From NCBI GenBank assembly GCA_052090825.1, contig JBQDBK010000017.1, positions 1 to 26,654 on the forward strand: DNA of 26,654 nucleotides, read 5' to 3'. Of the stretch, positions 1 through 6,596 are shown in pieces. The stretch comes from JBQDBK01 sp052090825. GTDB taxonomy: Bacteria > Bacillota > Clostridia > Tissierellales > Peptoniphilaceae. The position numbers and the translations under genes are program-made. The first letter of the stretch is position 1. Each line of letters begins with the position of its first letter. Under the pieces are notes generated by a model. That model worked only from the letters and a program-made list of their open reading frames with translations, searched no databases and was not told where the DNA came from.

Positions 1-20
1 AAAAAAATTATTTATTTACC

Positions 21-56
21 ACGTTCAAAGAGTATTAATTACGTCCAATAAGTATT
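21..56. repeat. Imperfect 16-bp direct repeat, 20-bp period
   Basis: Two copies of a 16-bp unit of the form ACGTYCAAWRAGTATT lie at 21-36 and 41-56, with 13 of 16 bases identical and a 20-bp start-to-start spacing (about two helical turns). Regulators of the AraC/YbtA/PchR type often bind direct repeats of this geometry, and the repeats lie just past the 3' end of such a regulator gene. A role as its binding site for a gene to the left of the window is inference only. Confidence 0.3.
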
Positions 57-73
57 TTTGATAAATAATAATC

Positions 74-1018
74 TTATAAATACTCTATTGGGCGAACTCC
101 GTATCTTTTGTGAAAAGCTTTAGAAAAGCTGTCACCACTTGCATACCCAACCATAGAAGCAATTTTATTTATATCGGTGTTTCCCATTGTTAAGAGCTCT
201 CGTGCTAATTCCATTCTTTTATCTAATTTATATGCATATAAGGGTTTACCAAATATTTCTTTGAATCCAGTCTTTAATTTATATTCATTTAAGTAAACTA
301 ATTTAGAAATTTGTCTTATAGTAATATGAGTATCCATACTACTATCTAATATCTCTCGAGCTCTATATATGCTCTCTATTTCTGTTTTTGAAAGACCACT
401 GTCTATTGTTTTATCTATATTTTGCTCCATCATATTATTTAAGCAAATAGAAAATAGCTCAAAAACTTTTGCTTCAAGATACATATCTTTTAAGTAGCAA
501 TTATATGGACAATTTTTAATCTGTTCTATTATTAATCTGCTTTCTGTAGGAAGAATAAATTTTTTTATTTTAAGGTCATTTTTAACACTTTTAAAAATAT
601 TTTTATCTAAAATTTCTCTTGGCAAATATTTATAAACTTCACTTGGATTTATTACCATTGTTAGACCAGAATAATTACATTTTGCTTTGTATTCTGAAAT
701 TTCTCTGATATCTTTTATTTTATATAGTATCGCTTCACCTGATTTCATTTCTAGATATGTGTCGGTATTTTTTTCTAACCACTCTATCTTTTCTCCAGAA
801 AAAGTAGTTAGAATGTAAACATCTCCCTTTGTTTGGCCAGACATTTGAATGCTTTTTTTACATGTTATATCATTATAGCAAACCTCTAAGTTTTTACTAG
901 ATATTAATTTCTTAGAATAACCTTCACCAAGATCTTTTGGAATCTCAAAAATTGTATTATCTTCATTTTTATAATTACAATATAAATCTGTAAATCCTTG
1001 TTTTAGTCTGCTATCCAT
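74..1018 (-). CDS. AraC-family transcriptional regulator, PchR/YbtA-like
   Basis: This is a DNA-binding transcription regulator of about 314 residues. The C-terminal ~95 residues form the double helix-turn-helix of AraC proteins: a first HTH around ITIRQISKLVYLNEYKLKTG, and the second with the signature GYASGDSFSKAFHKRYGVRP ending in IEYL. The N-terminal ~200 residues have the layout of PchR/YbtA-type regulators, which in known cases sense siderophores and activate iron-uptake genes. Iron control is supported here only by context: the gene upstream carries a Fur-box-like operator. The start is uncertain. ATG at 1018 is chosen over an in-frame TTG at 1027; neither has a clear ribosome binding site. 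The gene is downstream of and co-oriented with the DUF2249 gene, separated by about 130 bp. Confidence 0.85.
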   Translation of the reverse strand: MDSRLKQGFTDLYCNYKNEDNTIFEIPKDLGEGYSKKLISSKNLEVCYNDITCKKSIQMSGQTKGDVYILTTFSGEKIEWLEKNTDTYLEMKSGEAILYKIKDIREISEYKAKCNYSGLTMVINPSEVYKYLPREILDKNIFKSVKNDLKIKKFILPTESRLIIEQIKNCPYNCYLKDMYLEAKVFELFSICLNNMMEQNIDKTIDSGLSKTEIESIYRAREILDSSMDTHITIRQISKLVYLNEYKLKTGFKEIFGKPLYAYKLDKRMELARELLTMGNTDINKIASMVGYASGDSFSKAFHKRYGVRPIEYL

Positions 1019-1159
1019 ATTAGACAAACTATCAAATTCTCGCTTTATTTTTAGGCTCGCTATTTTTATCCCTCCATTACTAAAATAGATTTTTTATATT
1101 GATTTGAAATTAGCATATTTATTTTCTTCACTCTATCCAGATTTATATTATTAAAATTT

Positions 1160-1870
1160 TTATTCTTTTTTAAACAATGTGCCTACATTTGGATTCTTGT
1201 CTCCAAATTTTTCCATAACTTCATCTAATATTTTTCTATGCTCCCATCCCTCTTCTTCTCTTTTCTTTATATACTTATATACACCGAATACAGTTGATGG
1301 TCCGATTTGAGATGAAAAATGACCTATTCCTTGGTTCCAAGCAAATAGGGAAAAAAGTTCATCTAGTTCTTCAACACTAAGTCCTAGTGAATATGCTTTT
1401 ATAAGCTCCCTTGTAGCTTGCCTATACCTTCCTGCACCTATAGCATTACTCATTGAAAGCATAAGCTTGGTTTTAAGATCTATTGCTGGATCATTTTTAT
1501 CCCATATTGTTTCCCAAAAATCAACTACTGTTCCTGCTAAATCATCATCAATAACTTTAAAGTTTAAAATTGCAGTGGGCTTAAAGGGCATATCTGCTCC
1601 CCCTTCATAGCTTATCTCTTTCATTTCTGTTCTATAGGCATAGACTCTATATTCATTATCAGAGATTTTATCTGTCATTTGCTCATGAAATCCTAGATCT
1701 TTTAAAGCTGAATATAAGGGTTTTGGCTCGAAACTTTGAACCACACAAATCCCATTATTAATTTCTATTCCTTGTGCTTTTTTCAAAATCATAGGTAAAA
1801 AATTACTTGTTAAATTCCTTACGTCAATTACAAGAAACTCTATTTTATTCTCTTCCCATTTATTTTGCAT
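1160..1870 (-). CDS. DUF2249 / carboxymuconolactone decarboxylase-like fusion protein
   Basis: A 236-residue protein in two parts. Residues ~10-85 resemble DUF2249, a TusA-like small fold, with the family hallmarks DVRNL near the start and FEPKPLYSALKDLGF in the middle. Residues ~105-225 look like an all-helical carboxymuconolactone decarboxylase/AhpD-type domain (AIGAGRYRQATRELIKAYSLG and FAWNQGIGHFSSQIGPSTVFG), but without the CxxC peroxidatic motif of AhpD. The reaction is unknown; DUF2249 proteins are often linked to metal or redox metabolism. A strong AGGAGG lies six bases before the ATG. The promoter is overlapped by a Fur-like operator, so iron-repressed expression is predicted. The regulator gene downstream may be co-transcribed. 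Confidence 0.7.
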   Translation of the reverse strand: MQNKWEENKIEFLVIDVRNLTSNFLPMILKKAQGIEINNGICVVQSFEPKPLYSALKDLGFHEQMTDKISDNEYRVYAYRTEMKEISYEGGADMPFKPTAILNFKVIDDDLAGTVVDFWETIWDKNDPAIDLKTKLMLSMSNAIGAGRYRQATRELIKAYSLGLSVEELDELFSLFAWNQGIGHFSSQIGPSTVFGVYKYIKKREEEGWEHRKILDEVMEKFGDKNPNVGTLFKKE

Positions 1871-1909
1871 ATTATTCCTCCTGTAAATATCATATATTTA
1901 GAGCCGATT

Positions 1910-1928
1910 GATAACGATTATCGTTTAT
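1910..1928. promoter_or_regulatory. Fur-box-like operator
   Basis: GATAACGATTATCGTTTAT matches 13 of 19 positions of the classical Fur box and contains the perfect inverted repeat AACGAT-T-ATCGTT (1913-1925). It lies about 40 bp upstream of the DUF2249 gene start and immediately downstream of the predicted -10, where a bound repressor would block initiation. Confidence 0.6.
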
Positions 1929-1931
1929 AAG

Positions 1932-1940
1932 ATTATATCA
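1932..1940 (-). promoter_or_regulatory. Extended -10 promoter element for the DUF2249 gene
   Basis: On the minus strand this reads TGATATAAT, that is a perfect TATAAT (1932-1937) with an upstream TG. No good -35 is visible at 16-18 bp, which is typical of extended -10 promoters. The same nonamer precedes the TIR and PLD genes further along. Confidence 0.5.
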
Positions 1941-2112
1941 TATTATCATCTATAATACATGATTTATATAAGCTTTTTAAATCACTATACTATTATTTAT
2001 TTCATCTTGACTTGACTATATTAAAAATATACACTTCAATTTTCCTAAATATACTTCCTTTACTTTTTCATACTACTCATTTAGAAAAATATCAATAGAA
2101 ATCAAGGCAATA
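1941..2112. other. Intergenic DNA left of the insertion sequence
   Basis: This is very AT-rich sequence between the DUF2249 promoter and the left end of the IS. No convincing gene, RNA or terminator was seen. Read on the minus strand and rejoined across the IS, its first bases would extend the interrupted JAB gene by about 12 codons to a TAG at 2073-2075, so the ICE may continue at least this far left. Confidence 0.4.
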
Positions 2113-2132
2113 AAAAAATCTACCATTATAGT
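2113..2132. repeat. Left terminal inverted repeat of the IS21 element
   Basis: A 20-bp sequence that is the perfect reverse complement of 4653-4672. The match stops at both outer edges, which marks the likely tip. Confidence 0.75.
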
Positions 2133-2147
2133 TGTTTATGATAACCT

Positions 2148-2205
2148 AAAATTACCCTAGTATAATAATTGAAAACTCCCCTAGAGGAATTATAAAATAA
2201 CCCTA
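2148..2205. repeat. Internal left-end repeats of the IS21 element
   Basis: AAAATTACCCTA (2148-2159) and AAAATAACCCTA (2194-2205) are near-identical direct repeats. Between them lies AATTGAAAACTCCCC (2167-2181), which recurs inverted at the right end. These are probable transposase-binding sites and lie directly upstream of istA. Confidence 0.55.
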
Positions 2206-2233
2206 TGAGATATTTCATGGGGAGGCTAAGGGG

Positions 2234-3817
2234 ATGATTAATTTAATGAATAAACAGGAAATAATCCTTTCACATTTTAGAGAGGGAAAATCTCAATGGG
2301 ATATCCATAGAGAAACTGGAATTTCAAGAAAAACTATTAGGAAGTACATTAAGGAATATGAAAAAAAGAAGCGAGAGTTACTAAAATCTGATGAAAAAAA
2401 TAAGGAATTAATAGAAGACTTAGTATCTCCACCAAAGTATGATATTAGTAACAGGGTGAAAAGGAAGCTTACGGATGAAATAATAGAAAGAATCGATTAT
2501 TTTATGAAAGAAAATGAGATTAAAAAAACCACAGGCAGAAGCAAGCAAATAAAGAAGAAAATCGATATTTATGAATGCTTGATTGAAGAAGGTTATGATA
2601 TAAGTTACCCTACCATTTGTAATTTCATCAGAGAAAGATATGACAATAGCAAAGAAGCATATATTAGGCAGGAATATGACTTAGGTAAAACCAGTGAATT
2701 TGACTGGGGAAGCGTAAAGCTAATAATTGGGGGAAAGTCCAGAGCCATACAAATGGCAGCCTTTGCTACTGCTAAAGGAAACTACAGATATGCCAATCTT
2801 TATCAAAATCAAAAAATGGAAAGCTTCTTAGATTCCCATGTTAAATTCATTAATAAAATTGATGGGATTTATAGAGAAATAGTATATGACAACATGAAAG
2901 TTGCCGTGAAGAAGTTTGTAAATAAAGCTGAAAAAGAACCTACTGAAGATTTATTGAAACTCTCTCTGTACTATGGTTTTCAATATAGGTTTTGTAATGC
3001 TAGAAGGGGTAATGAAAAGGGACATGTAGAAAGAAGCGTAGAATATGTAAGAAGAAAGGTTTTTAGTAAAAGGGATCGTTTTGAAAGCTTAGATGAAGCT
3101 AATAAATATCTTCATGACGAGTTAGATAAACTTAATTTAAGAAAAACAAAATACAATAACAATAAAAGCCCTAAGGATATTTTAGATGAAGAAAAGCCTT
3201 ATCTTTTAAAGAATTTACCAGATTATGATGCAGCTAGGACAACGGAATTAAGAGTAAATAAATACTCTACAGTAAGTATTGATGAAAATAAATATTCAGT
3301 ACCAGATAATTTGGTTGGTAAGTTTGTATTTGCAAAGGTTTATCCTGAAAAGATATTTTTATACTACAAAAATAAACAAGTGGCACATCATATAAGGAAT
3401 TATGGTAATCACACATGGAATATCAAGATAGAGCATTATATAAATACAATAAAGAAGAAGCCTGGGGCACTTCATTCTAGCACTGCAATGCGACAAATGA
3501 ACCCCACGCTCCAAACCATTTACAATAATTATTATACAGAAAATCCAAAGGATTTTGTAGAGCTTCTTGAAATAATTAGTGAATATGGGCTAAATAAAGT
3601 TATAAAATCCATTGATGAATTACAAAAAATAAGCCCTACGGGTGTGAATACCATAAAAATAAAGACTCTATGTAACAGAAACGAGAATGTATCATATATC
3701 ACAAATAACGAAAGGACTACTGAAATCTTAGAGAAATCAAAGACAATATTAATCGAATATGGAAATCTAGTACAAGATTCATATGTAGCCTTTCAAGAGG
3801 AGGCTAAAATTATATGA
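2234..3817 (+). CDS. istA: IS21-family transposase IstA
   Basis: A 527-residue DDE transposase, the usual length for IstA. Residues ~1-50 hold a helix-turn-helix (QWDIHRETGISRKTIRKYIK) that binds the element ends. The catalytic core has the first aspartate in SEFDWGSVKL (D157), the second in IVYDNMKVAV (D219) and the glutamate in NEKGHVERSV (E266), so the catalytic triad is present. The C-terminal part contains the beta-rich segment YSTVSIDENKYSVPDNLVGK. The start ATG has GGGGAGG eight bases upstream. The stop overlaps the istB start (ATGA), consistent with translational coupling. No frameshift or truncation is seen. Confidence 0.96.
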   Translation: MINLMNKQEIILSHFREGKSQWDIHRETGISRKTIRKYIKEYEKKKRELLKSDEKNKELIEDLVSPPKYDISNRVKRKLTDEIIERIDYFMKENEIKKTTGRSKQIKKKIDIYECLIEEGYDISYPTICNFIRERYDNSKEAYIRQEYDLGKTSEFDWGSVKLIIGGKSRAIQMAAFATAKGNYRYANLYQNQKMESFLDSHVKFINKIDGIYREIVYDNMKVAVKKFVNKAEKEPTEDLLKLSLYYGFQYRFCNARRGNEKGHVERSVEYVRRKVFSKRDRFESLDEANKYLHDELDKLNLRKTKYNNNKSPKDILDEEKPYLLKNLPDYDAARTTELRVNKYSTVSIDENKYSVPDNLVGKFVFAKVYPEKIFLYYKNKQVAHHIRNYGNHTWNIKIEHYINTIKKKPGALHSSTAMRQMNPTLQTIYNNYYTENPKDFVELLEIISEYGLNKVIKSIDELQKISPTGVNTIKIKTLCNRNENVSYITNNERTTEILEKSKTILIEYGNLVQDSYVAFQEEAKII

Positions 3818-4575
3818 ATAGTAAAGAAATCCATGAAAAAATATCACTGTTTTCAAAGGAGCTTAAGCTCCCATATACTTCAAAATACTTTAAAGATGAA
3901 CTCAAAGAAGCCAATACAAAGAACCTAACCTTTGATGAATTTCTCTATGAATTACTTGAAAAAGAGTATGATCTCAGAAAAGAAAATGGAATAAAAAATA
4001 GAATTAGAAATGCCAAATTTCCTTATAAAAAGTACATAGAAGATTTAGTAATTAAAGATCTTCCGGAGGATGCTAAGGATAAACTTAAAGTATTTTCATC
4101 CCTAGAATTTATTAAGGATGGACAAAATATAATCCTTGCAGGAAATCCTGGAACAGGTAAGACCCATATGGCTATAGGTTTAGGGATAAAGGCTTGTACC
4201 GAGGGCTATAAGGTTCTTTTTACTACCATTCCCCTACTTGTAAACCATCTAAAAGAAAGTAGGTCAGAAAAAACTTTACGGTCCTTTGAGAGTAGATTTG
4301 AAAAATATGATCTCATTATAGCAGATGAACTTGGGTACATATCTTTTGATAAAGAAGGCTCTGAACTACTTTTCACATATCTTTCACTAAGGGCTGGCAG
4401 AAAATCTACAATAATTACTACAAATCTTTCTTTTGAAAGATGGGATGAAATATTCAAGGATCCTGTTATGACCGCTGCTATGATAGATAGACTGACTCAT
4501 AAATCATATATAGTAAATATGAATGGCAATTCTTACAGACTAAAAGAAACAAAGCTCTGGTTAGAAAACCAATAA
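3814..4575 (+). CDS. istB: IS21-family helper ATPase IstB
   Basis: A 253-residue AAA+ ATPase related to DnaC that assists IstA in target selection and strand transfer. Walker A is AGNPGTGKTH (about residues 109-118) and Walker B is LIIADE (167-172), followed by sensor-like ITTNLSFERW. The N-terminal ~95 residues form the IstB helical domain. Translation starts at an ATG that overlaps the istA stop by four bases, with GAGGAGG just upstream in the istA coding sequence. Length and motifs are complete, so the protein should be functional. Confidence 0.96.
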   Translation: MNSKEIHEKISLFSKELKLPYTSKYFKDELKEANTKNLTFDEFLYELLEKEYDLRKENGIKNRIRNAKFPYKKYIEDLVIKDLPEDAKDKLKVFSSLEFIKDGQNIILAGNPGTGKTHMAIGLGIKACTEGYKVLFTTIPLLVNHLKESRSEKTLRSFESRFEKYDLIIADELGYISFDKEGSELLFTYLSLRAGRKSTIITTNLSFERWDEIFKDPVMTAAMIDRLTHKSYIVNMNGNSYRLKETKLWLENQ

Positions 4576-4582
4576 TTTTTTT

Positions 4583-4629
4583 ACTCCCCTAGGGGACTTT
4601 TCAGTTATATTTTGGGGGATTTTTCAATT
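4583..4629. repeat. Internal right-end repeats of the IS21 element
   Basis: On the minus strand two copies of a TGAAAANTCCCCYA unit occur: one in 4583-4605, which includes the perfect palindrome TCCCCTAGGGGA (4585-4596), and one in 4614-4629. Both match the left-end unit at 2167-2181. The first lies ten bases after the istB stop and could also form a short hairpin. Confidence 0.55.
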
Positions 4630-4639
4630 GACAAATACA

Positions 4640-4657
4640 ATAGTAGAATTCTACTAT
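4640..4657. repeat. 18-bp perfect palindrome at the right IS end
   Basis: ATAGTAGAATTCTACTAT is fully self-complementary. It overlaps the inner edge of the right terminal inverted repeat and has no counterpart at the left end. Confidence 0.6.
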
Positions 4658-4672
4658 AATGGTAGATTTTTT
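4653..4672. repeat. Right terminal inverted repeat of the IS21 element
   Basis: The perfect reverse complement of 2113-2132. It also supplies the last codons and the TAG stop of the minus-strand JAB-domain gene, which shows that the element inserted into the 3' end of that gene. Confidence 0.75.
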
Positions 4673-6420
4673 ATAACTGTATATTGTTTTTTATTTATAT
4701 TATTGGATTTATCCTTTTTACTATTACTCTTTAATTCTTCTAATAAAGATCCTTTTTTAACACTCTTTCTTTTTTTACTTTCTTTTTCAAACTTATCTTT
4801 TATCTTACCTTTTTTTAAATTAATATCACTAAATTTATTATCTAGAATCAGTCTTTTATATTCTTTAGAACTGCCTTCTTCTAAATCTTGTGTCCTTAAA
4901 AGGTTATCTATTTCATATTTGCTTTTATCTTCATCTCTCTCACCTATCCTATTATCATGTTCCATATCATACTCTATCTCATCAAAATAATCGTTTAAAA
5001 GATTAATATCACTTTCCATATACTTGTTATACATCTCGGTTAATGTACTATCATCCGTTATATCTTTTTCTATAGATATGATAGCTTTAATATAGTTTTC
5101 ATAGCTATTTTGAATTAGACTATTTAAAACCCCCTTTATTTCTTCAACAGATTTATTTTCTTTTTCAAATATATTAGTTGGTAGCTCATTATGGTAGTGT
5201 CCATAGTTCCAAAATATTTTTTCTTCATTTTGACCTATTCCATGGGCTTCTACAAATTGATTTCCATTAAATAATAGAGCATCTTCTCCTTTTACTGCTA
5301 AGACTATTGTTTCATCAGAAAGGGATGTCTTTATGACATCCCCTGGTTTAATATCTATATTCATTTTGTTATTTCTATATTTTCCACTTTTTTCTGCTAC
5401 TTTGTTTTTAATTTTTTCTTGGTAATTATTATTTTGACTCTTAAAGGAATCTACATCTTTTGAGAATAACAATACATTCTCTTTTCCTATAATAAAATGC
5501 TCCATTAATTCTATTCCTAGAGTTTCACTCATACTAGACATTTTACTTGTTAGATGAATATCTTCATTGCTTGGTATTGGATTTCCACTAGGGTGATTAT
5601 GATATATTGAATACCCTTTTAAATCTGGTGTTAGCAATAGATTCTTTGCTATTATTTTAAAATCTACAATAGATGAATCTACTCCCCCTCTAAACATCTC
5701 GCTTACGCCTATTACCTTATCATTACTATCATAGCTAATAATACCAAATACCTCTTGGTCATGGTGCTGATATCCTACTTTTAAGTTTTCTTTTATCTTT
5801 TCGATATCATTTATTATATTTAAATTCTCTATTTCTTTTCCGGCATAGTAGCTCGAGAAGTTTGTATAATCTAAGGTGCTGCTAAAGTCTTTATTTTTAT
5901 AGTTATCCATCTCATCATTTATTAGTTCATATGAAGATGTAAGTCTATAGTCCCTATCACCAGTATTTGAATACAATTTATTATTTTCTTCATAATAAGT
6001 TAATTGATCTACTACCTTCATGCCAATTTCTTCAAATAAGGATTTAGCCCAATCTATTCTATAATTTGGTGTTTTTTCATTGAAAGCTAAAAATACTCTT
6101 GTCCCACCTGCTAACAATCCTTCTTTTAATGTATCTTTTATATCATTTTTTCTACTCAATCTTGATCTTCTTAAATCTACTGGCTGATTTTTAGTATTTA
6201 CAAATACTATCGTTCCTGAATCTATTGTAGGCATTTTAGTTGTTTTAAGATATTTTATCAAAGTCTCTGGCTCTGATATTGCTTTGTTCTTATTTTTAAT
6301 ATCTGCTTTGGAAAATTCTATAAAATCTGTTAAGGGCTGAACCATCTTATCTTCATTTTTTATTTTATTATATAATTCTTCTTTATCTTTACATCCAAAT
6401 TGTTCATATAAACTATTCAT
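4654..6420 (-). CDS. RadC/JAB (MPN)-domain ICE protein, 3' end altered by IS21
   Basis: A 588-residue protein. Around residues 195-320 is a RadC-like JAB domain with the metal-binding signature HNHPSGNPIPSNED (H274, H276, D287) and an upstream EMFRGG matching the RadC strand. Such domains are zinc hydrolase folds; in mobile elements the substrate is unknown. Residues ~60-125 form a separate N-terminal module, and the C-terminal ~150 residues are charged and helical. The tail KKGSLLEELKS resembles the tail of the giant methyltransferase/helicase encoded upstream. The last ~7 residues and the stop come from the IS end, so the native C-terminus is lost, though the main domain is intact. ATG at 6420 is chosen; GTG at 6429 is possible. 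The start overlaps the preceding 57-residue gene. Confidence 0.8.
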   Translation of the reverse strand: MNSLYEQFGCKDKEELYNKIKNEDKMVQPLTDFIEFSKADIKNKNKAISEPETLIKYLKTTKMPTIDSGTIVFVNTKNQPVDLRRSRLSRKNDIKDTLKEGLLAGGTRVFLAFNEKTPNYRIDWAKSLFEEIGMKVVDQLTYYEENNKLYSNTGDRDYRLTSSYELINDEMDNYKNKDFSSTLDYTNFSSYYAGKEIENLNIINDIEKIKENLKVGYQHHDQEVFGIISYDSNDKVIGVSEMFRGGVDSSIVDFKIIAKNLLLTPDLKGYSIYHNHPSGNPIPSNEDIHLTSKMSSMSETLGIELMEHFIIGKENVLLFSKDVDSFKSQNNNYQEKIKNKVAEKSGKYRNNKMNIDIKPGDVIKTSLSDETIVLAVKGEDALLFNGNQFVEAHGIGQNEEKIFWNYGHYHNELPTNIFEKENKSVEEIKGVLNSLIQNSYENYIKAIISIEKDITDDSTLTEMYNKYMESDINLLNDYFDEIEYDMEHDNRIGERDEDKSKYEIDNLLRTQDLEEGSSKEYKRLILDNKFSDINLKKGKIKDKFEKESKKRKSVKKGSLLEELKSNSKKDKSNNINKKQYTVIKNLPL

Positions 6421-6586
6421 CTTTTTCACCTACTCTCCCTAAATTAACATCAAATAAAACTAATAGTTCCTTTAACTCCTTAACCTTCTTATCTTCTGGA
6501 TTTTTCTTAATAAACTCCATCAACGCTTGGTGGTTAGCTACTTGAAAATAATCAAGTAACTTATTTGTCTTCATAAACTTATTCAC
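6413..6586 (-). CDS. Small hypothetical protein, 57 residues
   Basis: A short gene between the giant methyltransferase/helicase and the JAB-domain gene. It begins with GTG at 6586, preceded at good spacing by AGGAGGG; an internal ATG is codon 5. It encodes a charged, probably all-helical protein (LLDYFQVANHQALMEFIKKN, then KVKELKELLVLFDVNLG) without membrane segment or signal peptide. Its stop lies just inside the JAB-domain gene, so the two are probably translationally coupled. No family was recognised. The strong ribosome binding site and tight packing support it being real. Confidence 0.65.
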   Translation of the reverse strand: MNKFMKTNKLLDYFQVANHQALMEFIKKNPEDKKVKELKELLVLFDVNLGRVGEKDE

Positions 6587-6596
6587 AGTATCCCTC

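Larger units (their letters stand above)
2113..4672 (+). mobile_element. IS21-family insertion sequence (about 2.56 kb)
   Basis: The element carries istA and istB in the standard IS21 order. A perfect 20-bp inverted repeat bounds it (2113-2132 and 4653-4672; core ATCTACCATTATAG). Inside the ends are further transposase-site-like repeats: AATTGAAAACTCCCC at 2167-2181 on the left, and two relatives on the right at 4583-4605 and 4614-4629 in inverted orientation. This multi-repeat end structure is typical of IS21. A 3-bp ATA flanks both sides (2110-2112 and 4673-4675). That is shorter than the usual 4-8 bp IS21 duplication, so the exact tips are uncertain by a few bases. Both genes look intact and the element may be active. 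Confidence 0.85.

Noticed and set aside
1941..2112. ICE attachment site or left end of the ICE
   Set aside because: No integrase, excisionase, tRNA 3' end or clear direct repeat is visible; the boundary cannot be set from this window.
4585..4596. Rho-independent terminator after istB
   Set aside because: TCCCCTAGGGGA is a short perfect palindrome but has almost no loop and belongs to the repeated transposase-site motif, so it is treated as an IS end repeat.
4628..4990. Plus-strand open frame opposite the JAB gene
   Set aside because: Leu/Ser-rich antisense shadow of the Lys/Glu-rich JAB C-terminus; no start signals. The other plus-strand frames opposite ICE genes were rejected for the same reason.
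4654..6420. Chromosomal DNA repair protein RadC
   Set aside because: The JAB motif is RadC-like, but the protein is more than twice as long, lacks the RadC N-terminal helix-hairpin-helix layout and lies in the ICE operon.
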